Shown piece by piece: positions 26,197 to 36,700 of a stretch of 64,000 bases of DNA. Numbering within the stretch: the first letter of the stretch is position 1; each line of letters starts with the position of its first letter. Source of the DNA: Gammaproteobacteria bacterium RIFCSPHIGHO2_02_FULL_42_43 (GTDB taxonomy: Bacteria; Pseudomonadota; Gammaproteobacteria; Coxiellales; Coxiellaceae); assembly GCA_001801425.1 (NCBI GenBank), contig MGXR01000001.1:38264-102263 (forward strand), read 5' to 3'. A model generated the notes under the pieces. The model had not been told where the DNA came from. It did no database searches and saw only the letters and a program-made list of their open reading frames with translations. Made by a program: the position numbers and the translations under genes.

Positions 26197-26921
26197 TCTG
26201 TATTTCCTTGCAAGGCAATAAATACATCTTCTAAATTAGTAAGACCGGAAGCTGCGATCAGTTCACTCGCAGTGCCTTGCGCTAATAATTTTGCATAAGA
26301 AATATAGGCAAGCCGCGTGCAGCGCGCCGCTTCGTCCATGTAGTGTGTGCTAACGAGTATCGTCACGCCCGCTTGCGACAGCGCGTGAATTTTATCCCAA
26401 AATTCTCGACGCGCCTTAGGGTCAACACCCGCCGTCGGTTCATCTAATAACAATAATTCCGGATCGTGTAATAATGCAGCGGATAATGCAAGGCGTTGCT
26501 TCCATCCACCAGACAACGTCTCGGTTAATTGTGTTCGACGCTCCGTTAATTTTAATTCTTTCAACACCGTATCGATTTTATGTTCACGATCTTTAATTTG
26601 ATACAAACGCGCGGCAAAATCTAAATTCTCTTCTATCGTTAAATCACCGTACAAACTAAAACTCTGCGTCATATACCCCACTTTCTTTTTAATCGATTGC
26701 GCATCGCGACGCAAATCAAAGCCCAAGCATTGTCCATCGCCACCGTCTGGCGTAAGCAAACCACAAAGCATGCGAATCGTTGTTGTTTTGCCACTGCCAT
26801 TAGGTCCCAGAAAACCAAAAATATCACCGCGGTGCACTGTCAACGAAATTTTATCAACCGCAATTTTTTTGCCGAATTTTTTGGTGAGATCGGTGACTTG
26901 AATGACGATGTCATTATTCAC
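26193..26921 (-). CDS. ABC transporter ATP-binding protein
   Basis: 242 residues, one nucleotide-binding domain: Walker A GPNGSGKTTT near residue 40, Q-loop MTQSFSLYGDLT, signature LSGGWKQRLALS, Walker B LLLLDEPTAGVD and a switch His in STHYMDEA. The signature has W where most have M. Overlaps both neighbours by 4 bp, so stoichiometric translation is likely. Confidence 0.94.
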   Translation of the reverse strand: MNNDIVIQVTDLTKKFGKKIAVDKISLTVHRGDIFGFLGPNGSGKTTTIRMLCGLLTPDGGDGQCLGFDLRRDAQSIKKKVGYMTQSFSLYGDLTIEENLDFAARLYQIKDREHKIDTVLKELKLTERRTQLTETLSGGWKQRLALSAALLHDPELLLLDEPTAGVDPKARREFWDKIHALSQAGVTILVSTHYMDEAARCTRLAYISYAKLLAQGTASELIAASGLTNLEDVFIALQGNTE

Positions 26922-27868
26922 TGAATGAATACCTCGATTGGCTCGCCCGGATTAACTTTTAAAGCAGTGCTAGCATCCATCGATGCTTCTATCCAATACA
27001 CCAATTTTGAGCGGCTCTCTTCGCTGTAAATCACGGGCGGCGTGTATTGCGCACGCGAAGAAATATAATCAATCGTTGCAGAAAGATTTTTTGCGCATCC
27101 ATCACACGTAAATGAAATCAGTTGACCCAAATGAATGCCGCTTAATTTTTTTTCTGGAATGAAAAAAATTAACAATCGATTTTGATTCGGTAAAAATTGT
27201 ATAACCGGTTTTCCAGCGGGCACAAATTCATTTTGTCGAAATAATGTGTCTTGCACGAAACCATCCGCAGGAATTACTACATTCTTTTGCGACACCATCC
27301 ACTGATATTTTTCTACGGATGCACGCGCGGCGTTTACTTTCGCTTCTTGCGCTTCAATTAAATTCGTACGAGCGCCTAATTTCGCTTCTGCTAAATTGGC
27401 TTGTGCTTCATTTAATTTTTGCAAATCCGTTTGATGCGTCGTGCGTGATTGATCCAACATCGCTTGACTCACTGCACCCGTTTGTCTGAGCGATTGATTG
27501 CGATCCAACATTTTTTTAGAGTAAGTCACATTCGCGTGCGCTTGTAAAATTTGCGCTTCGAGTCGTTTGATAATCGTTTCACGCGCACCTAATTTTAAAT
27601 TTTCTAAATCTCGTTCCGCGGATTGAAATTGCGCTTTGGCAGCAGATAATTCTGAGCTTTCAGGTTGAGGATCCAATTGAAATGCAACCTGTCCCGTTTT
27701 CACGGTCTCACCTTTTTGAACCGCAAGCTGGATCAATTGACCAGAAACAGGTGAAGACAAGTAAACGTAGCGGCCTTCGACATAACCAAGATAGGGGGTT
27801 TGATGGTGGCTGCAAGCGCAAATCAGACATAGCCCTGCGCTGATAAACATCCCTGTGACGCGTCGCAT
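26918..27868 (-). CDS. HlyD-type membrane fusion lipoprotein (YbhG-like)
   Basis: 316 residues from the second Met. The N-terminus is a lipoprotein-type signal with a Cys at the end of LICAC, followed by a lipoyl-like strand (GYVEGRYVYLSSPVSGQL), a long coiled coil (about residues 75-190) and a beta-barrel with PADGFVQDTLFRQNEFVPAGKPV. It would connect the ABC permease in the inner membrane to the periplasm or an outer-membrane channel; none is encoded here. Confidence 0.88.
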   Translation of the reverse strand: MRRVTGMFISAGLCLICACSHHQTPYLGYVEGRYVYLSSPVSGQLIQLAVQKGETVKTGQVAFQLDPQPESSELSAAKAQFQSAERDLENLKLGARETIIKRLEAQILQAHANVTYSKKMLDRNQSLRQTGAVSQAMLDQSRTTHQTDLQKLNEAQANLAEAKLGARTNLIEAQEAKVNAARASVEKYQWMVSQKNVVIPADGFVQDTLFRQNEFVPAGKPVIQFLPNQNRLLIFFIPEKKLSGIHLGQLISFTCDGCAKNLSATIDYISSRAQYTPPVIYSEESRSKLVYWIEASMDASTALKVNPGEPIEVFIQ

Positions 27869-27955
27869 AGTGATTTCCAATAGTAAGTTATTCGATTATA
27901 TCAAATATACTCACCCCGCTCACACTCCCGTCCACACTTTTTCGCGCGTGATTTC

Positions 27956-28384
27956 ATGAAAATTCAAGTATACAATGGTCTGATGTGTCAAATTCTTAAA
28001 AAAAACGCATTGTTCGCAGCTTGGTTGATTGCATTAATTGCATTGTTATCGACGCTGTTCATGCAATATTTTCTCAATTGGCCCGTTTGCGTGCTGTGCT
28101 GGTATCAACGCATCGCGATTTATCCACTGGTGATTTTATTGGGAATTGCAGCGTATCGTAATGATCATGGTATCGTTCGTTACGCTCTGCCTTTTTGTGT
28201 TTTGGGATTTTTATTTGCGTTGTATCAGTATCTCGAACAAATGATTCCGGGATTTGCGCCCATCGCTGTTTGCGCGCAAGAATTATCATGCAGCACGATT
28301 CACTTTCAATGGATTAAATTTATCACACTACCATTGCTGAGCATGGTGGCGTGTGTGGCAATGGGGTTATTACTACTGATATAA
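27956..28384 (+). CDS. dsbB: Disulfide bond formation protein B
   Basis: 142 residues (or 133 from the Met at 27983), four membrane segments. The first periplasmic pair is Cys45-x-x-Cys48 in PVCVLCWYQR and the second is Cys106/Cys112 (VCAQELSC), as in DsbB, which reoxidises DsbA and passes electrons to quinone. The short second loop and LCWYQRIAIYPL motif are closer to the BdbC/DsbI-like subgroup. A DsbA-like protein is encoded at 60.7 kb. Confidence 0.88.
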   Translation: MKIQVYNGLMCQILKKNALFAAWLIALIALLSTLFMQYFLNWPVCVLCWYQRIAIYPLVILLGIAAYRNDHGIVRYALPFCVLGFLFALYQYLEQMIPGFAPIAVCAQELSCSTIHFQWIKFITLPLLSMVACVAMGLLLLI

Positions 28385-28415
28385 TGGTACGTTACGTAGA
28401 AATGGAGTAAGCGAC

Positions 28416-29501
28416 ATGAAAAAAAGTATTACTTGGATTGCGTTGACTTTATTGTCTTTAAGCATGCCGCCAATTTTCGCAGAGACACCTCACGAACCAA
28501 AAGCGACCGTCACATTTTCTGTAACACCCCGAATTGATTCAATTACTTTGCCAAACAATCTCTCACCCGGCACACGAATAACACCGGATCAAGTCATCGC
28601 TCATTTTCATTTGAATCCAACAACTTTCAAGCTCTCCATTCGCGGACTTCCGCTATCAATCCCGACTAACAGTGATCGTTATTCATTATGTTACATTGAA
28701 CAATATAACCTGGCATTGAAAAAAGCACTTTCTGAATGGAAAAACGGTGGGCGCACTTGGAAAAAATTAATCACAACAGCGGAAACATCTGCAAACGAAA
28801 GCTTGGCAGATTCATCGAAATATCTGCAAGCAGGAATGAAAAAAGCAATTACGATAGCGGTAAATAACCGCAGGGATAGAAAAGACGTTGAGGCAATTGC
28901 AAAGGGTGTGGCAACACGATTCCTGAAAGCTAACTTATTAAAAATAAATACTCAGGCAAAAAAAGAAGCACAAAAAGCAGTAACTGACACGACGCAACTG
29001 TTATTTAAAGATATGCCGAAAGCACTTTCGTTATACGCGAAAGTAAAATGTGAGGAAAAGAGAATACATAATCCATTTGGCAATGGAAGTAGTCATGCAA
29101 AGACACCTAACCACAATTCTTCATCGCAGCAACTACAATCAAAACAACAAAATGTCACATTCATTTGCTACAAATCGGAAGCATTATTCACTGGAAAAAC
29201 AACTGCGGCTGCACTTGAGCGCTGTCAAAAGCATTGCACACCTTATGCGGGCGTCGGCTGTCTCAACCTTTCTGCGGCGAATCAGCAGGCGAATCAGCAA
29301 CTACGATCAAAGCAACTACAATCAAAGCAACTACAATCAAAACCGCAACAATATAGTTCTACCTGTTTGGGGTCAGGCAAGTCGTTTGTTGCGTCAACTG
29401 CCAGCGCCGCAGAACGGCTTTGCAACATTTCCATGTGTTTCACGTCTGGTGGTCTTATCGTGAGTGGCAACGGCTGTACTACAGCTGTTCCCGTTCGGTA
29501 A
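28416..29501 (+). CDS. Exported Gln/Asn-rich protein of unknown function
   Basis: 361 residues with a clear signal peptide (about 22 residues, ending IFA). The middle is an Ala/Lys-rich helical region; from about residue 225 it becomes low-complexity, with QLQSKQ units repeated (encoded by a 15-base tandem unit CAACTACAATCAAAG around 29305-29340), and the C-terminal third has eight or more Cys residues that could pair in the periplasm (for example FICYKSEALFTG, CQKHCTPYAGVGC). The two Cys-containing segments begin similarly (FICYKSEALFTGKT and STCLGSGKSFVAST), suggesting a duplicated small domain. Family not recognised. Confidence 0.7.
   Translation: MKKSITWIALTLLSLSMPPIFAETPHEPKATVTFSVTPRIDSITLPNNLSPGTRITPDQVIAHFHLNPTTFKLSIRGLPLSIPTNSDRYSLCYIEQYNLALKKALSEWKNGGRTWKKLITTAETSANESLADSSKYLQAGMKKAITIAVNNRRDRKDVEAIAKGVATRFLKANLLKINTQAKKEAQKAVTDTTQLLFKDMPKALSLYAKVKCEEKRIHNPFGNGSSHAKTPNHNSSSQQLQSKQQNVTFICYKSEALFTGKTTAAALERCQKHCTPYAGVGCLNLSAANQQANQQLRSKQLQSKQLQSKPQQYSSTCLGSGKSFVASTASAAERLCNISMCFTSGGLIVSGNGCTTAVPVR
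29305..29342 (+). repeat. 15-bp tandem repeat inside the exported Q-rich gene
   Basis: The unit CAACTACAATCAAAG occurs about three times in a row with one variant (CGATCAAAG), and once more alone near 29131. Because the unit is a multiple of three, copy number can change without breaking the frame. Confidence 0.7.
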
Positions 29502-29517
29502 CGATGTGGCTTCGATT

Positions 29518-30261
29518 TTATTTTGTATTCGCCTGCAAAATTTTCTGCGTATTGTTCGCTTTCGTCGTCATGCCTAAATGACGATACGATTTCATCATAA
29601 TTTTTAACGCAGGAATCATCGACGGCGTGCGATCGTAATGCGCGACCACTTCTGACGCGCGATTAATCGCTGCGACATACGCTTTGCGATCATAATAAAA
29701 TTTTGCGATACCCGCTTCCTTTTCCGCAAACAAATTACGAATGTAACGCATGCGCGACAAAGAATCGGAAACGTAAGGGCTATTCGGAAAAGTATGCACA
29801 AGCTGATCGAAGGACTCATAAGCGCCTTTTAAATTCGATTCATCCATGGGCGCTGGATTAATCCCCACTTTGCGTTGCAGCCACGTAAACCCTTCGGTAA
29901 ACGCGATTACACCGCGCATGTAATACGCATAATCTGCATATTGACCTTCAGGGTACAAACGCAAATAACGCTCAGCGGTTGCCATCGCTTCTTCATTTTC
30001 ATCATCTTTGTAATACGCGTAAGTCAGATTGATTAAACCAGACTCCGCGTACTCACCAAAGGGATATAACGCATTCAGTGCTTCCAGACGCTTCACCGCT
30101 CTGTCATCATGCCCCTTGAGTAAATCTTCCTTGGAAGAGTGATATAATTGCGCCGCCGTTTGATTGCGGTAAGCGGAGAATGAATTGTGTATGCTATCGC
30201 TGCCGCAACCCGCTAATAAAGCAGCAACAGAACACGATAAAATAGCGACTAATTTTCTCAT
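29518..30261 (-). CDS. bamD: Outer membrane assembly lipoprotein BamD
   Basis: 247 residues. Lipoprotein signal with lipobox LLAGC (Cys19), then tetratricopeptide-like helix pairs: AAQLYHSSKEDLLKGHDDRAV, YPFGEYAESGLINLTYAYYK, AERYLRLYPEGQYADYAYYMRG and FDQLVHTFPNSPY. BamD is the essential lipoprotein partner of BamA in beta-barrel insertion. Gene order with rluD divergent (53 bp apart) is the usual gammaproteobacterial arrangement. Confidence 0.95.
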   Translation of the reverse strand: MRKLVAILSCSVAALLAGCGSDSIHNSFSAYRNQTAAQLYHSSKEDLLKGHDDRAVKRLEALNALYPFGEYAESGLINLTYAYYKDDENEEAMATAERYLRLYPEGQYADYAYYMRGVIAFTEGFTWLQRKVGINPAPMDESNLKGAYESFDQLVHTFPNSPYVSDSLSRMRYIRNLFAEKEAGIAKFYYDRKAYVAAINRASEVVAHYDRTPSMIPALKIMMKSYRHLGMTTKANNTQKILQANTK

Positions 30262-30314
30262 GAGAGCTCCAACAGTTCCCTTTAAACGTCAAATTTGAAT
30301 GACAAAGATGATAT

Positions 30315-31259
30315 ATGAAAAAAATCCAATTCACCACAATCATTACTGACAATTTGAATGGTAAACGATTGGATGCAGCGTTGTCGCAAGCATTCACAGA
30401 TTATTCGCGCAATCAAATTCAGCAATGGATAGAAGCCGGCTGGGTAACAGTGGATCAGAAAGTAATTCAAAAAACGCGTCACACTGTCAAAACGGGACAA
30501 GTGATCGAACTGCGCGCGACGCTTGAAGAAAAAATAGAAGCTGCCGCGGAAAATATTGCGCTCAACATTGTCTACGAAGATTCAGAAATCATCGTGATTA
30601 ATAAACCCGCGGGACTTGTCGTTCACCCCGGTGCCGGCAATACTCACGGCACCCTGATGAATGCCTTGTTGCATCACGATGCAACACTCCATTATTTGCC
30701 GCGCGCAGGCATCATTCATCGATTAGACAAAGATACTTCTGGATTACTGGTGATTGCGCGCACCTTACCCGCATATCAAGCGTTATTAAAACAAATGCGG
30801 CGGCGAGAAATTCAGCGCGAATATCGCGCGATTGTGGAAGGAATTGTGATTTCAGGCGGAACAATTGACGCACCCATTGGCCGTCATCCCACTGCGCGTA
30901 CCAAAATGGCCGTAGTGGAAGATGCTAAAGAAGCCATCACACATTATCGCGTCTTAGAACGTTTTGCAGCGCACACACTCTTGAGCGTGCAATTAGAAAC
31001 TGGCCGCACGCATCAAATTCGCGTGCATCTCGCGCATAAACACTACCCCATCGTAGGCGATCGTATATACACAAAAAAACAAAAAAGTATGCGTATTTCC
31101 ATGGAATTACAAAAAGAATTACAAGCATTTTCTCGGCAAGCCTTGCATGCGTATCGCTTGTCGCTCATCCACCCTATCACGCAACAACGATTAGAATGGA
31201 CAGCACCGATGCCGGAGGATATGCAACGATTAAATAAATTACTGAGCCGTACACGTTAG
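30315..31259 (+). CDS. rluD: 23S rRNA pseudouridine synthase RluD
   Basis: 314 residues: N-terminal S4 domain (GKRLDAALSQAFTDYSR ... WIEAGWVTVD), then the RluA-type catalytic domain with the catalytic Asp in GIIHRLDKDTSGLLV (about residue 139), GRHP near 195 and the C-terminal ETGRTHQIRVHL. It modifies U1911/1915/1917 of 23S rRNA in E. coli. Confidence 0.95.
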   Translation: MKKIQFTTIITDNLNGKRLDAALSQAFTDYSRNQIQQWIEAGWVTVDQKVIQKTRHTVKTGQVIELRATLEEKIEAAAENIALNIVYEDSEIIVINKPAGLVVHPGAGNTHGTLMNALLHHDATLHYLPRAGIIHRLDKDTSGLLVIARTLPAYQALLKQMRRREIQREYRAIVEGIVISGGTIDAPIGRHPTARTKMAVVEDAKEAITHYRVLERFAAHTLLSVQLETGRTHQIRVHLAHKHYPIVGDRIYTKKQKSMRISMELQKELQAFSRQALHAYRLSLIHPITQQRLEWTAPMPEDMQRLNKLLSRTR

Positions 31260-31297
31260 ATAGCAAAACACGTATATCTTCGCATTAAAATTGTCGT

Positions 31298-31303
31298 TAT
31301 AAT
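31298..31303 (+). promoter_or_regulatory. Probable -10 of the degP promoter
   Basis: A perfect TATAAT, 36 bp before the degP ATG. The -35 region is weak (TATCTT at 17-bp spacing), and I see no sigma-E motif (GAACTT...TCTGA), so envelope-stress control as in E. coli is not apparent. Confidence 0.45.
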
Positions 31304-31338
31304 GCACAACGAAAATATGAAACGAGGGGTTGTTCAGC

Positions 31339-32661
31339 ATGAAAGTTATTCAAGCATTGTCCATTTGCGCTTGTCTGTTAATACCCGCGATTACCTTCGC
31401 TCATGTGCCTGCAGGCGACGCGAATAGCTTGGCGCCCATGCTGCAAACTGTCATGCCGGCGGTCGTCAATGTGTCGGTTGTCGAAGAACAAATGAAACGT
31501 CTCAATGAAATTTTACCGGTGTCTGACACGAGAAAAGTGCCCGTAAAAGCATATGCCGTTGGATCTGGTGTTGTTTTTAATGCAGAAAAAGGCTTGATTG
31601 TAACAAATGCGCATGTGGTGCAAGATCAGAAAGCGATTGTGGTAACACTCAAAAATGGCGAACGTTTTCACGCAAAATTACTTGCTAAAGATGCGGATTA
31701 CGATATCGCGATTTTACAAATTCACGCGCCGCATTTAACCGCCCTGCCCTTTGCTAATTCCGATACATTAAAAGTCGGCGATTTTGTCACTGCAATCGGG
31801 AGCCCTTATGGATTATCCCAAACCGTCACTTCTGGAGTGGTGAGTGCACTCGATCGTTCTCATCCGCAAATTGAAGGATACCAAAGTTTTATTCAAACTG
31901 ACGCGCCAATTAATCCTGGCAATTCAGGTGGTGCGCTCGTCGATATGAAAGGTAATTGGATTGGCATTAATACTGCTATGGTAGCGCCTTCTGATGGCAA
32001 CATCGGCATTGGCTTTGCAATTCCAAGCAACATGGCGCAACGTGTTGTCGAACAATTATTGAAATATGGAAAAGTGGAACACGGTGTGCTCGGTGTTATC
32101 GTGCAAAATATCACACCGGAACTTGAAAGCGCGCTGAATTTGCATACCACCACGGGCGCGATGATTTCTGAAATTGTTCCAGAAACTCCTGCTGCAGCCA
32201 GTCAATTAAAAATTAAAGACGTGATCACACGTGTCGATGGTCATGTGATTAAAAGCGCAGAACAATTGCGTAATGTGTTGGGGCTGGTACATCCGGGTAC
32301 ATCCGCACAAGTCACTTTGCTTCGCGATGGAAAAACAGAAACGATTCCCGTCACCATCGCCAACCCTAAAACATTGCAACAACCGAAAATCCCTTACTTA
32401 TCTGGCATGCGTTTACAAAAAATAAACGAACTTGAAAAAGATGGAACGCATTTGCAAGGTTTAATGGTAACAGCACTTACTGATGCAAGCACCGGTGCCT
32501 TAGCAGGCTTAGCATTGGGCGATGTCATCACTGCTATTGATTCCAAACCCGTGACTACCATCGAAGCGTTACAAACGTCATTGGCACAGCAACAAAAACC
32601 GTTGTTGCTTTCTATTACACGCGGTAATAATAATTTTTTCTTAGTGTTGAATCGGGAATAA
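31339..32661 (+). CDS. degP: Periplasmic serine protease/chaperone of the DegP/DegQ family
   Basis: 440 residues from the ATG at 31339, which has GAGG nine bases before it; a TTG at 31330 overlaps that site and is rejected. Signal peptide of about 21 residues ending TFA. The trypsin-like domain has the complete triad: His92 (TNAHVV), Asp122 (DYDIAIL) and Ser196 (GNSGGAL). Two PDZ domains follow (about residues 245-330 and 360-440). It refolds or degrades damaged envelope proteins. Confidence 0.94.
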   Translation: MKVIQALSICACLLIPAITFAHVPAGDANSLAPMLQTVMPAVVNVSVVEEQMKRLNEILPVSDTRKVPVKAYAVGSGVVFNAEKGLIVTNAHVVQDQKAIVVTLKNGERFHAKLLAKDADYDIAILQIHAPHLTALPFANSDTLKVGDFVTAIGSPYGLSQTVTSGVVSALDRSHPQIEGYQSFIQTDAPINPGNSGGALVDMKGNWIGINTAMVAPSDGNIGIGFAIPSNMAQRVVEQLLKYGKVEHGVLGVIVQNITPELESALNLHTTTGAMISEIVPETPAAASQLKIKDVITRVDGHVIKSAEQLRNVLGLVHPGTSAQVTLLRDGKTETIPVTIANPKTLQQPKIPYLSGMRLQKINELEKDGTHLQGLMVTALTDASTGALAGLALGDVITAIDSKPVTTIEALQTSLAQQQKPLLLSITRGNNNFFLVLNRE

Positions 32662-32662
32662 T

Positions 32663-33715
32663 ATGGAACTGACTCAAAAAAAAATAACAATCACTTTAAT
32701 TGTTGCTGTCATTCTTTCAATCGTGTTTTATAGTTTAGTTTTAAAAAAATCAGCTCACGCGACTTTACATCATGACACGGTGCTTGTGCGTGTCGCCCCG
32801 CCAACACAAAAAACCATTCAAAATATAACGACTGCCACAGGCACATTAGTTGCGAGAAAAAGTGCGGTGATCACACCGCGCGCCGCAGGTTATATCACAC
32901 AAATTAATGTGCATGAGGGTGATACAGTTAAAGCAGGCCAACTATTATTTACGTTGGATAATCAGACGGAAAAAAATGCATTGTCTGCAGCGCAAGCAAG
33001 TTATGCGCTCAGTCAATTACAATTTTCGCGCGATGCAAAATTATTGCAGCGTGGATTTATCACGCAAGACATGTATTACGGTGCTAAAGTGACACTCAAG
33101 CAAAATCAAGCGGCACTTGCCACAGCGCAAACTAATTTCGATCAGCGCGCTATCACGGCACCCTTTGCGGGAACCGTTGGCAGCTTGCCCATCAGCATTG
33201 GTGACTACGTCAATCCAGGTACGCAACTGACGACTCTCGTTGACAATCAACATTTGCGCGCAGAATTCACGCTACCGGTGCATGATATTGATCACATTCA
33301 ATTGCATCAAGCACTCACCATTACGAGCGCTGCGCATCACCATCCACTCAATGCCAATATTTCTTACATTTCTCCTGACGTCGATCAATCCACGCAAACC
33401 ATCGCCGTGCACGCAAAAGTGAACAACACTGCGGCACTTTTTAAACCAGGAGAATATGTCACCATCACGCAAAATCTTGGGAGCGATAAAAATGTATTGT
33501 TAGCGCCTGAGCAAAGCGTGCTTGCAACTATCAACGGTTATTCTGTTTTTATCGCAAAAAATAATAAAGCGGTTCGCGTGCCAGTAACACTTGGGTCTCG
33601 TGTCAAAGGGGATGTGGAAATTACCGCGGGATTAAAGTTGAATGACGCGCTAATTGTTGCTGGTCAAAGTCAGCTAAAAAATAATGCGCCAATTAAAATT
33701 GATACGAAGAATTAA
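32663..33715 (+). CDS. RND efflux periplasmic adaptor
   Basis: 350 residues. One N-terminal membrane anchor (about residues 10-27), then biotinyl-lipoyl strand (GTLVARKSAVITPRAAGYI, VHEGDTVKAGQLLF), a short hairpin (ASYALSQLQFSRDAKLLQRG) and a beta-barrel with APFAGTVGSLPISIGDYVNPG. Typical of the MexE/AcrA and MdtA-like group. It starts 1 base after the degP stop and is followed 2 bp later by its RND pump, so the three may be co-transcribed. Confidence 0.9.
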   Translation: MELTQKKITITLIVAVILSIVFYSLVLKKSAHATLHHDTVLVRVAPPTQKTIQNITTATGTLVARKSAVITPRAAGYITQINVHEGDTVKAGQLLFTLDNQTEKNALSAAQASYALSQLQFSRDAKLLQRGFITQDMYYGAKVTLKQNQAALATAQTNFDQRAITAPFAGTVGSLPISIGDYVNPGTQLTTLVDNQHLRAEFTLPVHDIDHIQLHQALTITSAAHHHPLNANISYISPDVDQSTQTIAVHAKVNNTAALFKPGEYVTITQNLGSDKNVLLAPEQSVLATINGYSVFIAKNNKAVRVPVTLGSRVKGDVEITAGLKLNDALIVAGQSQLKNNAPIKIDTKN

Positions 33716-33717
33716 CC

Positions 33718-36700
33718 ATGAATTTACCCCAGTTTTGTATCAAACGTCCCGTTTTTGCAACCGTTTTGAGTTTAATTCTTGTTGTTATTGGCATCATGGG
33801 TTATCACAATATCAAAACGCGATTCTTTCCGCGCTTTGAACCCGCAAAAATTTTTATCACCGCATTTTACGACGGCGCCAGTGCAAAATTAGTGGAAAGC
33901 ACTGTCACAACACCACTTGAGAAATCCATTAGCGGCATCGAAGGCATCGATGACACATATTCATCGAGCAGCCAAGGCTCAAGCTTCATCAAAGTAGAAT
34001 TAAAACCCGGCGTCAATGTGTATGACGTCACCAATAAAATTCGCAATCAAATTGCGATGGCTGCCTCATCATTGCCCAACACCATTCAACCCCCGCTCGT
34101 GCAAATCGGTCACAGCGATATGGATTTAATGGATATTGCCTTCAGCATTCAAGGCGACAAGCTCAATGTGTTGCGTGATTATTTAGATCGTTACGTCACC
34201 GATCGTATTGAGCAAGTGCCAGGAATTTCGATGGTGAGTGTGACGGGTGCAAATAAATATGCGATGCGCGTCACATTGCATCCCGGCAAAATGACAGCGT
34301 TTAACATTACCGTGGATGATATTCGCCAAGCGATTACGAGCAGCAATTTGCAGTTGCCCGCGGGTTTTATCAAAACACCGACGATGAATTTTCCCATTAC
34401 CGCAAAAACAGAATTGAATAACGCAACACAATTCGGCAACATCGTTGTGAAAAATAATCACGGGCAATTGGTGTATTTAAAAGATATCGCAACCGTTGCA
34501 TTGGGCAGCGACACCAATTCAAAATCGATTATTCGCGTGAACGGCAGTCGTGCAATTTTGCTGTCGGTATACAATACGGATGATGCTAATCCCATTGACG
34601 CCTCCGCTCGCGTCAGACATTTATTGAAAAATATTCAAGCGCAATTGCCACCCAACATTCATTACACGATTACATTTGATCAAGCGACTTACATGCAAGC
34701 GAGCATCACGGAAGTATACAGGGCCATTGGCATCGCGATTTTATTTGTCGCTATGATTATTTTTCTCTCGCTTGGAAAATTTCGCTCAGCATTGATTCCC
34801 ATTGTAACAATTCCGATTTGCATTTTAGCAACGATGGGGCTTATGTATTTTTTGGGATTCAGCATTAATATTATTACGCTGCTCGCGATGGTGCTATCAA
34901 TCGGTTTGGTGGTGGATGATTCAATTGTGGTGTTGGAAAATTGTCATCGTCATTTGGAGCATGGCATGACGCGACTGCAAGCGGCGATTCAAGGCAGCAA
35001 AGAAATTGCAACGCCTGTCATTGCAATGACGTTAACGCTCGCAGCCGTTTACGCACCCATTGGTTTAATTCAAGGACCGGTAGCACATATTTTTGAATCC
35101 TTTGCATTCACGCTCGCAGTTGCGGTAATCATTTCAGGATTTGTGGCACTTACTTTATCTCCCATGATGTGCTCAAAATTTTTATCGCCACATTCTGTGA
35201 AACAAAACCAATTCAATGCCACCATCGAGAATTTTTTTATTGAATTAACAATAAAATATAAAAAAATATTATCCTGGGTGTTATCACATCGATTAAAAAT
35301 TATTGCGATCACTTTGTTTTTAGTATTCTGCGGTTTTTTTGTGATTAGCGCTTTACCCAAAACTTTTTTACCAAATGAAGACATGGGATTTTTAGTCACG
35401 ACACTCCATTCCGAATCTGGAACCAACAATGAATTCTCAGGAATTCAACTAAACACGCTCAATCAAATTTTATCGCAACAAAAAGATATTCAAACCAATG
35501 TATCGCTTTCTTTTGAGCAAGCAAGTGAAGACAATAACAACACGATTTTTTCCACGTTAAAAAATTATGGTGATCGACATCAATCTGCGAATGACATCGC
35601 TGCTTCCGTCAATCAATCCATTCACCAAATTCCTGGATTAGATGCGGTTTCTTTTCCGCCGTCATTTGGTGGCTCAATACACAGCCAAATTGAATTTTAT
35701 ATTATGGCGCCAGCAAGTTATCAATATTTATATCAAGTAAGCAATGCCATTTCAGCGGCACTGAATCAATATCCCGGATTAAAAAATGTGAAAGGCAATA
35801 TTCAATTTAACGATCAACAATATAATTTGACAGTCAATCGCGCGCTCGCCAATCAATTGCAAGTGCCTATTAGCAGCATCGATAACACCATCGCCACATT
35901 GCTCGGTGGCTCTGCCGTTTCTAATTTTGATTTGAATGGACAAACCTATGATGTTGATGTGCAAGCAGAGCCATCGTATTTGTCGAGCGTTGAAGCAATG
36001 GAAACGCTAACGGTTGCGAGCAGCACTGGAAAATTAATTCCATTGTCGAATTTAATTTCGGTATCATCATCGCCATCACAAAGCGACAGACTGCATTACG
36101 ATCGTTTGCGTGCCGCAGTGATTGGCGGCGAATTGACACCAGGATATTCAATGGGCGCTGTCGTTTCTTATTTAAAAAATGCATTGCCCACGTTGCTGCC
36201 TGATCAAGTTAAATTTGCTTTCAAAGGGCAAGCGCGCAACATTGAGCGATCATCGAATTCCATGTTGATGATTTTTTCGCTTGCCTTTGTGTTTATTTAT
36301 TTAGTATTGAGCGCGCAATTTGAAAGTTTTGTAGATCCGCTGATTATTTTGCTTGCGGTGCCGCTCAGTATTGTGGGCGCACTGGTCTCATTAAAATTAA
36401 TGGGCGGCTCAATTAATTTGTACACCGTAATTGCGCTCGTCACTCTCGTTGGATTAATCGCAAAACACGGCATTTTAATCACGCAATTTGCCAACAAATT
36501 ACAAGAAGCTGGAAAATCGGCACAAGAAGCATTAGTGGAAGCCGCCAGCATTCGCCTGCGCCCCATTTTAATGACAACCGCAGCGATGGTATTTGGTGCA
36601 TTGCCATTATTGTTGGCAACGGGCGCGAGTGCTATGAGTCGTGAACAAGTGGGTGTTGTGTTTGTGAGCGGCCTACTCTTCGGCACATTTTTTTCGTTGG

